21,786 nt of DNA from positions 1 to 21,786 of the forward strand of contig QHVD01000238.1 of the NCBI GenBank assembly GCA_003222235.1. Direction: 5' to 3'. The notes beneath the pieces were generated by a model. It was given only the letters and a program-made list of their open reading frames with translations. It did not search any database and had not been told where the DNA came from. The translations under genes were made by a program, and so were the position numbers. Shown one piece after another: positions 8,901-17,906 of the stretch. The DNA is from Gemmatimonadota bacterium. GTDB lineage: Bacteria > Gemmatimonadota > Gemmatimonadetes > Gemmatimonadales > GWC2-71-9. Each line of letters starts with the position of its first letter. Position 1 is the first letter of the stretch.

Positions 8901-9250
8901 CGTGGCCCACACGTCGGCGAGGGTCAAGAGATCCGCACTCACGCCTCCGGGCGGTGTGGGCGCGAGCAAGCCCACGACGCTCCCAGCGCGCGTCCCAACT
9001 GTCGTCTCAACTAGACGACCGAGCGCCTGCGGAGCCGCGTCCAGCCGCACCCGCCGCGCGAATCCCACCGCGACCACGAGAACCGCGGCGATCGCCAGCC
9101 ACGCGCCGACCACGCCGGCGACGTGGGGCGCGAGGCGCAGCCCCAACGCGGCGATGGCGAAGCCGAGCCCGGCGCCCGCGAGCAGGACCGCTCCGGCGCG
9201 GGCGCGCGCATGCGGCCGTCCGAGCCGCCGCAGCCGCGCCGCGGTGCCGG

Positions 9251-9254
<4 letters not shown>
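5955..9254 (-). CDS. DUF4175-family membrane protein with long coiled coil
   Basis: A 1099-residue protein starting at GTG 9254, overlapping the DUF4159 stop as GTGA. Two hydrophobic helices near residues 19-65 and another near 140-158 anchor it in the membrane. Residues ~175-490 look beta-rich, with Ig-like sections (VRLSVDRAAVRRGESVTVTIEVPA, then ITSELQLTARYPSYLGRADEPL-type text, then DDHGLSRLQVVSWRV). From ~495 to ~1040 it is a long alanine, glutamine, glutamate and arginine-rich helical region, very likely coiled coil. The C-terminus is charged and conserved-looking (YPTWEELMNLTPEERRLVLEYFRRLN). DUF4175 proteins are usually found beside DUF4159 and MoxR/DUF58/vWA genes, thought to form an envelope-linked assembly of unknown function. 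MoxR and vWA genes are not seen in this window. No enzymatic motif is visible; a structural or adaptor role is inference. Confidence 0.85.
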
Positions 9255-10013
<759 letters not shown>

Positions 10014-10017
<4 letters not shown>

Positions 10018-10841
10018 AGTTCGTTGACCAACCGATAGGCCGTATTGCGCGTGATCCCGGTCTCGGCGGCAAGGCGGTCGGCTGCATCCTTGCGGGTCAT
10101 CCCCTGGGCGAGGAGGGCACGCGCGCGCTCCGTCGGATCGGGCGGCCGTTCGGCGCGCACGGCCTTGCCGGTACCCGCGACCACGACTGTGACCTCGCCG
10201 CGCGCCGGCGCCTCGGCATAATAACCCGCCAGCTCATCCAGGGTCCCGGCGCGGGTCTCCTCGAACACTTTCGTGAGCTCGCGCGCCACGGCCGCGCGCC
10301 GGTCGCCGCCGCAGGCAGCGGCCAAGTCGCGCAGCAGATTCGCCACCCGCGGCGGCGCCTCGAACAGGACCACTGTCCACTCGCTCCGCGCCACCGTCTC
10401 GAGCAGCCGTCGCCGCTCGCCGCCCGTGCGGGGGAGGAATCCGAGAAAGAGGTAGCGGTCGCCGGAGATCCCCGAGACCGACAGCGCCGCACCCACGGCC
10501 GTGGGCCCGGGGATCGTGACGACCGGCACGTCTCGCTGCCGCGCCGCGGCGACCAGCACCGCGCCGGGATCGCTCACGGCGGGCGTTCCGGCGTCGGTCA
10601 CGAGCGCCACGTCCTTTCCCGAGCCGAGCAGATGCAGGATCCGACGCTGCGCAGCCTCGTCCGAGTGGGCGTGGAAGCTCAGCAGTGCGGCGCGCGAGCC
10701 GACGTACGCCAGCAGCGGCTTAGTGTGGCGCGTGTCCTCGGCGGCCACGGCGGCGACGCGCCGCAGCGTCGCCGCGGCGCGTGGCGACAGGTCCTCGAGA
10801 TTGCCCAGCGGCGTCGCCACGACGTAGAGGGTTCCCGCCAT
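10014..10841 (-). CDS. rsmI: 16S rRNA (cytidine1402-2'-O)-methyltransferase RsmI
   Basis: A 275-residue SAM-dependent methyltransferase of the tetrapyrrole methylase fold that 2'-O-methylates C1402 in the 16S decoding centre. Family motifs in order: LYVVATPLGNLEDLSPRA at the N-terminus, AAEDTRHT, VALVTDAGTPAVSDPG in the SAM-binding part, IPGPTAVGAALSVSG and FLGFLPR, then LFEAPPR. The C-terminal GMTRKDAADRLAAETGITRNTAYRLVNEL is the helix-turn-helix-like tail seen in many RsmI proteins. Length is normal. ATG 10841 begins one base after the stop of the gene upstream, and its stop overlaps the next start as TTGA, so it is in the middle of the coupled operon. Confidence 0.95.
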
Positions 10842-10842
10842 C

Positions 10843-11862
10843 TCACCACTTCACCCGCCACGGCAGCCGGCCATAGAATCCGGCGGACTCGAGCACGTAG
10901 CGGTGCTCCCGCGTCGCCTCGCGCAGAATCTCGGGCGCGGTGCCCGGCATCATCACTTCGACGCCCTCGAGCAGCTGGAGCGACCAGTCCGTCAGCGCGC
11001 TGGACAGCTCTTCGGGCCGCACCACGGCTTCGGGAGTATCGGCGTCGCGCGGGACCGAGAGGAGCGTGATCGCCCGGTGCGTGTCCGCGAGCCCCGCGGC
11101 GATGCGTCGCGCCCGGCGCAGCGCCTCCCCCGGGAACTCCTTCTCGACCTGGTCCACGATCCGCCAATAGAGCTGGCGGTACGTGTTGATGAGGGCGTCG
11201 GGCGCCTGCCGCGGGAGGTCGGCGACCGCCGGGAACGTGGCCGCCGACAGCGCCGGCGGCTCGCCGCTCTCGCCGGCGCGGAACAGCGACTCGAGATAGT
11301 GCGGGACGGACATCCCGTCGGGCTTGTCGCAGAAGTACCCGGCGCCGGCGTAGCGGCCCTGCTCGAGCCGCACGTACGACACACGGCCGTCCGCGATCAG
11401 CTCGAGGACGCCGGTGGCCTTCTCTTGCTGCAGCTTCGAAAACAGCGTCCCCGGATCAGCGGCGTTCATCCAGTGCGGCTGCGCCGGCGCCGCGCACGAA
11501 TGGTACATCCAGGCCAGCTGCTCCATCGGCGCCGTCCAGTATGCGAGCTCGCCGCGCTCCGCCTCCAGCCGCATCCTGTTTAGCGCGTCCGTGATCGTGA
11601 TCACCTGACGCCCCGTCGTGTGGAGCGACGCGGCATTCACGGCCTCGCCGTTCCGGAAGAAGAGGAGCAGGCACTCGTCGGGCAGGTAGGCCGCGATGTA
11701 CCCGTCCACGCGACCGTCGCGGTCGCGTTTGCCCCAAGCCAGCAGGTTGTCGAGATGGATGAACGCGAGACGGGTCCGATGAATCAGGCCGTGCGCCCGC
11801 GGGAACTCCAGGTCCGCGAGGCGCACCGGCGAATTCATCAGGCGAGCGGCGCTCGCGCGCAT
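10843..11862 (-). CDS. Uncharacterised protein with PATAN/DUF4388-like segments
   Basis: A 339-residue cytoplasmic protein with no signal peptide or membrane segment. The start is ATG 11862, with a good GGAGG site five bases upstream. Residues ~130-185 (GTLFSKLQQEKATGVLELIADGRVSYVRLEQGRYAGAGYF) resemble the PATAN/DUF4388 pattern, where a short beta-rich unit reads as 'TG-L-L-dGr-yl--G--a-a'. A first half (AFIHLDNLLAWGKRDRDGRVDGYIAAYLPDECLLLFFRNGEAVNAASL) has similar rhythm, so a duplicated unit is possible. The second half, rich in R, E and W, is helical and unrecognised. PATAN domains often occur with two-component and gliding-type regulators, but no partner is visible here. The stop is one base before rsmI and the gene is 18 bases after trxA, which supports the same transcript. 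Confidence 0.6.
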   Translation of the reverse strand: MRASAARLMNSPVRLADLEFPRAHGLIHRTRLAFIHLDNLLAWGKRDRDGRVDGYIAAYLPDECLLLFFRNGEAVNAASLHTTGRQVITITDALNRMRLEAERGELAYWTAPMEQLAWMYHSCAAPAQPHWMNAADPGTLFSKLQQEKATGVLELIADGRVSYVRLEQGRYAGAGYFCDKPDGMSVPHYLESLFRAGESGEPPALSAATFPAVADLPRQAPDALINTYRQLYWRIVDQVEKEFPGEALRRARRIAAGLADTHRAITLLSVPRDADTPEAVVRPEELSSALTDWSLQLLEGVEVMMPGTAPEILREATREHRYVLESAGFYGRLPWRVKW

Positions 11863-11880
11863 GGTCCTCCGGAGAGGATG

Positions 11881-12231
11881 CTACGGCAGATGCTGCTGGA
11901 TCTTCTTGTCGAATATCGGCTTCGGATAGGCGCCCACCAGCGTGTCCACGTGCCGCCCGTCCAAGAAGAATAGAATACTCGGAATCGAGCGCACGTTGAA
12001 GCGCATCGCCGTCTGCTGGTTCGAGTCAACGTCCATCTTGGCGACCTTCAACTTGCCCCGGTATTCCCCGGCGAGCTGCTCGAGAATCGGCGCCACCATG
12101 TGGCACGGGCCGCACCACTGCGCCCAAAAGTCCACGACGGCGAGCCCCCTGTGCTGCTCCACCTCCTGTCCGAACGTGGCGTCGGTGACCGCCACGGGAT
12201 GTCCTTCTACCACCGGATGTACCTCTGCCAT
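11881..12231 (-). CDS. trxA: Thioredoxin
   Basis: A 116-residue classic thioredoxin for cytoplasmic disulfide reduction. The active site WCGPC is at residues 39-43 in the context VVDFWAQWCGPCHMVAP, and the cis-proline loop RSIPSILFF follows near 83. Length and layout are normal for TrxA with a short N-terminal extension. The start ATG 12231 follows a GGAG-type site. It opens the minus-strand gene run and is divergent from the epimerase gene with only 29-44 bases between start codons, so both promoters must lie partly within or overlap the opposing gene's leader. Confidence 0.95.
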   Translation of the reverse strand: MAEVHPVVEGHPVAVTDATFGQEVEQHRGLAVVDFWAQWCGPCHMVAPILEQLAGEYRGKLKVAKMDVDSNQQTAMRFNVRSIPSILFFLDGRHVDTLVGAYPKPIFDKKIQQHLP

Positions 12232-12275
12232 GGCCCTCCACTCCTTCTTTCACAGTCGTTATGTTGACGGGCGAT

Positions 12276-12674
12276 ATGACTGACTCCGGCGCCCGTCTCG
12301 CTCACGTGGGCATCGCCTTGCCCGACATCGCCGCCGCGCTACCGTTCTATCGGGACGTCCTCGGCCTCGAGCCGACCGCTTCCGAGACCGCCGACGGCGC
12401 GACCATCATTGGGCTGACCCTGGGCGACGTCCGGGTCGAGCTCCTCGAGCCGCAGGATCCAGAGGGCCCGGTGGCGAGGTTTCTCGCCAAGCGCGGGCCC
12501 GGGATCCACCATCTCTGCTACCGCGTGCCCGATCTCGACCGGGCGCTGGAGCGCTGCCGGGCGGCTGGCTACCGCCTGATCGACGCCGTCCCGCGCCGCG
12601 GTGCGGGCGGCCGGCGCATCGCCTTCCTTCATCCGCAGGCGACCGCCGGCATCCTGTTGGAGCTAACCGACTAA
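12276..12674 (+). CDS. mce: Methylmalonyl-CoA epimerase
   Basis: A VOC-superfamily metalloenzyme that interconverts (2S)- and (2R)-methylmalonyl-CoA in propionyl-CoA catabolism, feeding methylmalonyl-CoA mutase and succinyl-CoA. It shows the two babababb modules: AHVGIALPDIAAALPFYRDVLGLE, then GIHHLCYRVPDLDRALE, and it ends with GILLELTD. Candidate metal ligands are the His in AHVGI, the His of GIHH, and the Glu of LLEL. The start at 12276 gives the usual family N-terminus; an in-frame ATG at 12261 adds five residues and is the alternative. The neighbours are not other propionate genes, so the substrate pathway is from the family alone. Confidence 0.9.
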   Translation: MTDSGARLAHVGIALPDIAAALPFYRDVLGLEPTASETADGATIIGLTLGDVRVELLEPQDPEGPVARFLAKRGPGIHHLCYRVPDLDRALERCRAAGYRLIDAVPRRGAGGRRIAFLHPQATAGILLELTD

Positions 12675-12710
12675 GCTAACGCCGTGCCGCCGCCGATCGT
12701 TCCCCGGACG

Positions 12711-13250
12711 CTACGGCCTGCACGACGCGACCGGGCTGCCGGCGACGTCGAGGTGCACGTCGTGTACGAGCCAGCCGCCGCTCTTCACGTGCACCAGATC
12801 GATCGGGAGCACGACCTTGCACCCCGTCGGCCGCTGAATCTCCACGTGGAAGTTACGCTCGTTCTCGTTCCCGGGCACGGCCGACGGGCCATCGACCACG
12901 CGGTACCCGACGTGATTCAGGTACTTCTGGATGACCGTGAGCCGCTGCCTCAGGTCCTCCGCCTTCATCCAGTCCGTGGCCGGCCCGCGCTCGGTTCCCC
13001 AGAGGGCGCCCATCTGGTGGAAGTCGCTGGCCTGGACGGCCGACAGGAATTGCGCGAGCGTCTCGGTCAGCGATTGCGGCGCGGGAGTCTGGTGCGACCC
13101 CCCGCCGCACGCGAGCGGGCCCAGCGCGAGGAGCACGACGAGTGCCGTTCCGACTGTGTGTGCCCACGCCCACCCCGCCTCTGCATCCCGGCGAGGGGGA
13201 AGGGGGGGCGCGGTCCGGAGAGTATTCGACGCACCATGTCGGAACGGCAC
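12711..13250 (-). CDS. Small lipoprotein, NTF2-like fold possible
   Basis: The body is clear: a hydrophobic segment ending in LALGPLAC-GGG, a lipobox where the cysteine would be lipidated, then SLTETLAQFLSAVQASDFHQMGALWGTERGPATDWM, and a beta-rich end (NFHVEIQR, KVVLPIDLVHVKSGGWLVHDVHLDV). The helix-then-sheet order resembles NTF2-like stress or export lipoproteins (inference). The start is uncertain. No ATG is in frame; GTG 13250 is used here, giving 179 residues and a ~35-residue leader before the signal, and GTG 13271 is also in frame. Neither has a good ribosome site. A G-rich tract (about 13169-13210) lies just before the signal peptide, so the original start may have been lost or displaced. 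It is divergent from pdxJ and convergent with mce. Confidence 0.65.
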   Translation of the reverse strand: MPFRHGASNTLRTAPPLPPRRDAEAGWAWAHTVGTALVVLLALGPLACGGGSHQTPAPQSLTETLAQFLSAVQASDFHQMGALWGTERGPATDWMKAEDLRQRLTVIQKYLNHVGYRVVDGPSAVPGNENERNFHVEIQRPTGCKVVLPIDLVHVKSGGWLVHDVHLDVAGSPVASCRP

Positions 13251-13310
13251 GAGTCGTGGTCTCACGGACACGTTCCTGTGGAGGGCGGAGTGCTCCGAAG
13301 GTAAGAAGGC

Positions 13311-14030
13311 ATGCGCCTCTACGTCAACATTGATCACGTGGCGACGCTGCGCGAGGCGCGCCGCACCGACGAGCCCGACCCGGTGCGGGCGGCCGAAGCC
13401 GCCGAGCGCGGCGGCGCCGACGGCATCACCTGCCACCTGCGTGAGGACCGCCGTCACATCCAGGACGCCGACGTGCGCGCCCTGAAGGCGTCCATCCGCA
13501 CGGTCTTGAACCTCGAGCTGGCGCAGCATCCCGAGATCGTGCGGCTCGCGTGCCGCGTGCGGCCGTTCCAGGCGACGCTCGTCCCCGAGCGACGCCGGGA
13601 GATCACGACGGAGGGCGGTCTCGCGGTGCGGCGCACCGACCGCCGGCTAGGCGACACGATCCGCCGCCTCAGCGACGCGGGGCTCCGCGTGAGCCTGTTC
13701 ATCGGGCCCGACCTGAAGACGATCGACGCCGCGGCGGCGATCGGCGTCCCGGCGATCGAGCTGCACACCGGCCGATACGCTCACACGTGGCGCAAGAGCG
13801 GTCGCGCGCTCGACGAGCTGCGGCGCGCCGCAGCGCACGCCCGGTCCGCGGGCCTCGCCGTGCACGCGGGCCACGGGCTCACCTACCAGAACGTGCAACC
13901 GGTCGCCGCCACGCCCGAGATCGAGGAGCTGAACATCGGGCACAGCATCGTCAGCAACGCGGTGTTTTGGGGGATCGAGGAGGCGGTGCGGCGGATGCGG
14001 AAGCTGGTGGACGACGCGCGGGGGGTTTGA
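13311..14030 (+). CDS. pdxJ: Pyridoxine 5'-phosphate synthase
   Basis: A 239-residue TIM-barrel enzyme that condenses 1-deoxy-D-xylulose 5-phosphate with 3-amino-2-oxopropyl phosphate to make pyridoxine 5'-phosphate in the DXP-dependent vitamin B6 route. Signatures: LYVNIDHVATLREARR at the N-terminus, GGADGITCHLREDRRHI, the stretch LNLELAQHPEIV, VSLFIGPD, IELHTGRYA, HAGHGLTYQNV and ELNIGHSIVSNAVFWG. Length is normal. The start ATG 13311 has a purine-rich site (GAAGG) upstream. It is followed 34 bases later by the Hpt/YbhN fusion gene on the same strand. Confidence 0.95.
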   Translation: MRLYVNIDHVATLREARRTDEPDPVRAAEAAERGGADGITCHLREDRRHIQDADVRALKASIRTVLNLELAQHPEIVRLACRVRPFQATLVPERRREITTEGGLAVRRTDRRLGDTIRRLSDAGLRVSLFIGPDLKTIDAAAAIGVPAIELHTGRYAHTWRKSGRALDELRRAAAHARSAGLAVHAGHGLTYQNVQPVAATPEIEELNIGHSIVSNAVFWGIEEAVRRMRKLVDDARGV

Positions 14031-14064
14031 CCCGACCCTTCCGGCTCCCTACCTTCTGACTCCG

Positions 14065-16743
14065 ATGACGCAGCCCGGCAAGCCCGTGGGGATGGCGGAC
14101 TTCTTCGCCCTCGAGGCGGGGGAGTACCTGGAGCGGCTCGACGCCCTGTTGCAGCCGAGCGACTCGCCGGCCGCCGAGGAGTTCGTGCGGCTCGCCCGCG
14201 CGCTGCGCGGCAGTGCGTTGATGGCGAAGCATCAGGCGATCGCCCGAGCCGCGGCGGGGCTCGAGTCGCTGGCCCGCGCCGCGCGCGAGAGCCGCCGCGG
14301 TTGGGACGTCGAGACGAAGCAGCTTGCGGTCCGCGCCGTGGACGACCTCAAGATCTTCGTGCGGCGCGCGGCGAGCTGGACGGACGCCGACACGGCCAAA
14401 GCCGAGGCTCTGGGCCAGCAGCTTGAGCGCGTGGCGGGTCGTCCGCCGGTGTCGGCGCGCGGGCCGGAAGCGCCGGGCCTGGACGCCGGTGCGCGCGCCT
14501 TCGTGGCGCGCGAGGGCGCGGCGATCGCGAGCGCGCTGGATCGTACCGCGCAGGCGCTGCAGGCCAACCGCGCCGCGCACGATCCGCTGCGGCTGGTCCT
14601 CAAGGCGGTTCAACCGCTGCGGGGGCTCGCCGCGCTCAACGACCTCCCGCCCCTCCCCGACCTGCTCGAGGGGATCGAGCGCGCGGTCGCCAAGGCGTCG
14701 GGGTCGGGGCCCGAGCCGCCCCCGCAGGTCGCCGAGCTGTTCCAGGCTGCGGCGACGGCAGTGGCGCGGAGCGCGCGCGAGGTCGCCGACCGGGGACGCC
14801 CCGACCCCGAGGGCGCCGAGTTCCAGACTTTCGCCGGGCTGCTCCTCAAGTTCACGGAGCGAGAGCCCGACGTCGTGCCGATCGGGTCGCTCTACTACGG
14901 CGACTCGGGCCCCCACATCGTGAACCGCGGCACCCCCGCGGCTCGACCGTCCGGACTGGGCCGCCTCGAGCTCGTGAGCCAGGGCGAGCATCTGCGGCAG
15001 GCGGCCGATTCCCTCGAGCGCGCTCAGAGCGTGACGCAGCGCGAGCTGCGCGCCCATACGCTTGCCAGCACGTTCCGCGCGCTCGGGGCTGCGGGCGGCG
15101 GCATTTTGGGAGAGAGGGTCGCGCAATTCGCCGCGGCGGCCCAAGACGCGCTGGCAACCGGCGTCGCCGTGCAGGAACCGGCGGCGTTCGCGGCCGAGTT
15201 GCGGCGCGCGGGCGACGTGCTGGCGCGCACGGGAGCGGAGGGAAGGGGCGACGAAGCGGCGCTCGCCGCGGAGCTCGATTCCCTGATCGCCCGGATCCAC
15301 GCCCTGCCGCGCTCACGAGCGGCGCCGGTCGGGTCGCCGCCGCCCGCCCCGCCCGCCCCGCCCGCCCCGGCCCCACCCGATGAGCCGGTGCCGGAAACGC
15401 CGGACCTCGTCGGCTCGTGGATCGCGTACCAGCGCCACGTGCAGACCGAGCAGGCCGGCATCGGCCCGGCCTCGCTCGAGGAGCTGACCGCCGCCGTCGG
15501 GCGGCCGCCCGCGTCGCGCGAGACCGGCCGGGCCGCGGGAACAGTGTCCGCCCCCGCGACAGTGCAGTCGGAAGTCGTGGACGTGCGGACGCTCTTGTAT
15601 CGGGGTGAGCGCGCACTCTATCGTGCGCGGGAGTTGCGGGAACTGGCGAAGCAGGCGCCCCCCAGCGCGCTCCCCGCCCTCGTCGAAGAAGTCTGCGATC
15701 TCGTTGCCCTCGCCCGGAGTCCTAGGCTGCGCGCCGGCTGGGCCTGGGTGGGGGGGCTCCTCGTCACGATCGCGCTCCTGTACTGGACGCTGCGCGACGT
15801 CGACCCGGGCGCGGTGCTCGGCCACATGCGGCGCGCCGCGCTGTGGCCCTTCCTCGGCGGCGTCACCCTCGCCACCCTCACGTTTCCGCTCCGCACGATC
15901 CGCTGGCGCGTCATCCTGCGCGACGTGGATGGCCGGCGCCTGCCGTGGATTCCCCTGTGGCACGCCACGGCCGTGGGCTTCATGGCGAACAACCTGCTCC
16001 CGGTCCGCGCCGGAGAAGTCGCCCGCGCCTACATGACGCGCCGCCAGCTGCCCGTGCGTTTCACGACCGCCCTCGCATCGATCGGCGTGGAGCGCGTGCT
16101 CGACGGGCTCGTGCTCGTGGGCCTCATGGTGCTGCCGCTGGCGGCGCCGTCGTTCCCGCCTCGCGCGACCATCGGGGGGGCGCCGGTCTCGCGCCTGGCC
16201 ATGAGCGCAGCGGCGTTGTTCGCCGCGGTGCTGCTCGTCGCGCTGCTCGTCGTGCAACGGCCCGCGCAGTGCCTCGCCCTGTGGAACCGGGCGACCCGCG
16301 CCCTCTTCCCGGCTCGCGTCGCCGAACGGCTCACGCACGTCGCGGGGGGCGTGGTCGCGGGGCTCGCGGTGCTGAAGAGCCCCGGGCGGCTCGCGCTCGT
16401 CGCGGGGTGGTCGCTCGTGCTGTGGCTCGTGAACGCGGCGTCGTTCGCGCTCTGCTTCCGCGCGTTCGGACTTCCCGTCGCCACCGAGGGGGCGCTGCTG
16501 CTCCAGGGACTCATCGGCTTCGGCGTCGCGCTGCCGTCTTCCCCCGGATTCTTCGGGCCCTTCGAGGCCGCGACCCGGGTGACCCTCGCGCTGTACGGCA
16601 TCGGGGCGGACCAGGCGGTGAGCTACGCCGTGGCGTACCACATCGCGGGGTTCATCCCCATCACGCTGCTCGGCGCGTATTCGCTGTCGCGGACGCACGT
16701 GCGGCTCGGCGAGCTGCGGGGCGCGGACGCCGCGGCCGCATAG
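14065..16743 (+). CDS. Hpt-like domain fused to YbhN/LPG-synthase-type membrane protein
   Basis: A predicted 892-residue chimera. Residues ~10-120 read like a histidine phosphotransfer bundle (ALEAGEYLERLDALL, FVRLARALRGSALMAKHQAIA), but the phospho-His of the usual AHTLKGSA motif is replaced (ARALRGSA), so it should not carry phosphate. A second helical stretch follows, and a Pro/Ala linker is at ~415-445. From ~555 it is a multi-helix membrane domain of the UPF0104/YbhN or lysylphosphatidylglycerol-synthase membrane type, with TFPLRTIRWRVILRDVDG, NNLLPVRAGEVARAYM, GVERVLDGL and LPSSPGFFGPFEAA. Such proteins act as lipid flippases or aminoacyl-lipid transferases; no cytosolic transferase domain is present. 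The join at SPRLRAG leaves almost no linker. A TAG at 15723-15725 in another frame would end the first part after a one-base shift, so it may be two adjacent genes joined by a lost stop or sequence error. Confidence 0.7.
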   Translation: MTQPGKPVGMADFFALEAGEYLERLDALLQPSDSPAAEEFVRLARALRGSALMAKHQAIARAAAGLESLARAARESRRGWDVETKQLAVRAVDDLKIFVRRAASWTDADTAKAEALGQQLERVAGRPPVSARGPEAPGLDAGARAFVAREGAAIASALDRTAQALQANRAAHDPLRLVLKAVQPLRGLAALNDLPPLPDLLEGIERAVAKASGSGPEPPPQVAELFQAAATAVARSAREVADRGRPDPEGAEFQTFAGLLLKFTEREPDVVPIGSLYYGDSGPHIVNRGTPAARPSGLGRLELVSQGEHLRQAADSLERAQSVTQRELRAHTLASTFRALGAAGGGILGERVAQFAAAAQDALATGVAVQEPAAFAAELRRAGDVLARTGAEGRGDEAALAAELDSLIARIHALPRSRAAPVGSPPPAPPAPPAPAPPDEPVPETPDLVGSWIAYQRHVQTEQAGIGPASLEELTAAVGRPPASRETGRAAGTVSAPATVQSEVVDVRTLLYRGERALYRARELRELAKQAPPSALPALVEEVCDLVALARSPRLRAGWAWVGGLLVTIALLYWTLRDVDPGAVLGHMRRAALWPFLGGVTLATLTFPLRTIRWRVILRDVDGRRLPWIPLWHATAVGFMANNLLPVRAGEVARAYMTRRQLPVRFTTALASIGVERVLDGLVLVGLMVLPLAAPSFPPRATIGGAPVSRLAMSAAALFAAVLLVALLVVQRPAQCLALWNRATRALFPARVAERLTHVAGGVVAGLAVLKSPGRLALVAGWSLVLWLVNAASFALCFRAFGLPVATEGALLLQGLIGFGVALPSSPGFFGPFEAATRVTLALYGIGADQAVSYAVAYHIAGFIPITLLGAYSLSRTHVRLGELRGADAAAA

Positions 16744-16749
16744 CAGCAT

Positions 16750-16870
16750 GCTGAAAAACCCCCTTGAACAGTCCCGCCGTGGATTGATTGGACGCCCTGA
16801 AGGGCGCCCTCGGCCCGCGCGCGTCCTGAAGGACGCTGGTGCGCCGCCGTCCTTCAGGACGGCTCCCGCA
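16750..16870. repeat. Dispersed palindromic element, copy A
   Basis: This copy is in direct orientation to the one at 20841-20960. Aligned without gaps from 16771 to 16870 there are 7 mismatches in 100 bases, and the preceding ~20 bases match with one indel. It holds palindromes with a shared CTGAAG/CTTCAG core: CGCCCTGAAGGGCG (16793-16806), GCGTCCTGAAGGACGC (16821-16836) and CCGTCCTTCAGGACGG (16847-16862). The last two also pair with each other as a 14-bp inverted repeat. Another palindrome, CGGGCTTCAGCCCG (16879-16892), follows outside the shared part. No open reading frame or transposase is present. Confidence 0.85.
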
Positions 16871-16945
16871 GCCGAGGCCGGGCTTCAGCCCGTGCGATCA
16901 CCGCTCGCAACCCCTCAACACCTTTTCTCAGCACCGCGTTAGCCC

Positions 16946-17842
16946 GTGGTGGACCGGGTTCGGATCGCGGCGCACGCGAAGCTCAACCTGTTCCTGCGCA
17001 TTCTCTCCCGCGAAGCCCCGTCGGGCTACCATCAGATCGAAACCGCGTTCGCGCTCCTGGAGCTGGCGGACGACCTGGTCGTCACCCGCACACCGGTCGA
17101 CGTCACCCTCAGCGTGGAGGGTCCCGCCTCCGACCTCGGACCCCCGGAGCAGAATCTCGCCGTGCGCGCGGCACGCGCGATGCTCGATGCGACGGGGCGC
17201 AAGTTCGGCGTGGCAATCGAGCTCACCAAGCGGATTCCGGTGCGTGCGGGGCTCGGAGGCGGCTCGAGCGACGCCGCTGCGGTCCTCCACGCCGTGAATG
17301 CCCTCGCCCACAACGCGGTCCCGCGGCCCGAGGTGCTGCGCCTCGGCGTGCAACTCGGCGCGGACGTCGCATTCTTCGCGAGCGGCGCGGCCGCGGCGCT
17401 CGCCTGGGGTCGCGGCGAGCGGTTGTTCCGGGTGGAGCCACCGCCCGCGGCCCCGGCGCTCGTCGCCGTGCCGCCGTTGACGATCGCGACAACCGAGGCG
17501 TACCGGTGGTGGGACGAGCTCCACCCCAGCCCGCCGGCGCGCGGGCCGGTGCTGCTCGACGCGCCCGCGTTCACGACCTGGAGCAGCGTGGGGCGGCTCG
17601 GCGGGAACGACTTCGAGATCCCCGTCTTCGGCAAGCATCCGCCGCTGCGCGAGCTGTTCGAAAGACTCGCGCAGACCCATCCATACTGGGTGCGTCTCTC
17701 CGGCTCGGGCAGCGCCGTGGCCGCGGTCTATGCGAGCGAGGCGTTACGCGACGATGCCGGGATGATGCTGGGCGAGAAGCGGCAGCGGTTGCTCAAGACG
17801 GCGACGCGGGCGCTGCCGGCACCGGGCCCCGAGCCGGCCTAG
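16946..17842 (+). CDS. ispE: 4-diphosphocytidyl-2-C-methyl-D-erythritol kinase
   Basis: A 298-residue GHMP-family kinase that phosphorylates CDP-methylerythritol in the MEP (non-mevalonate) isoprenoid pathway. Motifs: AHAKLNLFLRIL at the N-terminus, GYHQIETAFALLEL, the ATP loop RAGLGGGSSDAAAV at ~100-112, QLGADVAFFASG, and the C-terminal RLSGSGSAVAAV. GTG 16946 is used, with GTG 16949 an equal alternative. No clear ribosome site is seen, because the bases upstream belong to the dispersed repeat region (16750 to about 16945). Its expression signals may be inside or displaced by that element. An EF-Tu domain-2-like gene follows 64 bases later. Confidence 0.92.
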   Translation: MVDRVRIAAHAKLNLFLRILSREAPSGYHQIETAFALLELADDLVVTRTPVDVTLSVEGPASDLGPPEQNLAVRAARAMLDATGRKFGVAIELTKRIPVRAGLGGGSSDAAAVLHAVNALAHNAVPRPEVLRLGVQLGADVAFFASGAAAALAWGRGERLFRVEPPPAAPALVAVPPLTIATTEAYRWWDELHPSPPARGPVLLDAPAFTTWSSVGRLGGNDFEIPVFGKHPPLRELFERLAQTHPYWVRLSGSGSAVAAVYASEALRDDAGMMLGEKRQRLLKTATRALPAPGPEPA

Positions 17843-17906
17843 TTCGGATGGCGGGGTCGCACCGGCAGTGGTAGCGTTGGGTCGGGATCTACGTTCGGAG
17901 ATCGCC

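Noticed and set aside
15313..16749. 478-codon minus-strand frame opposite the YbhN-like domain
   Set aside because: Low-complexity, charge-rich antisense shadow without any recognisable domain.
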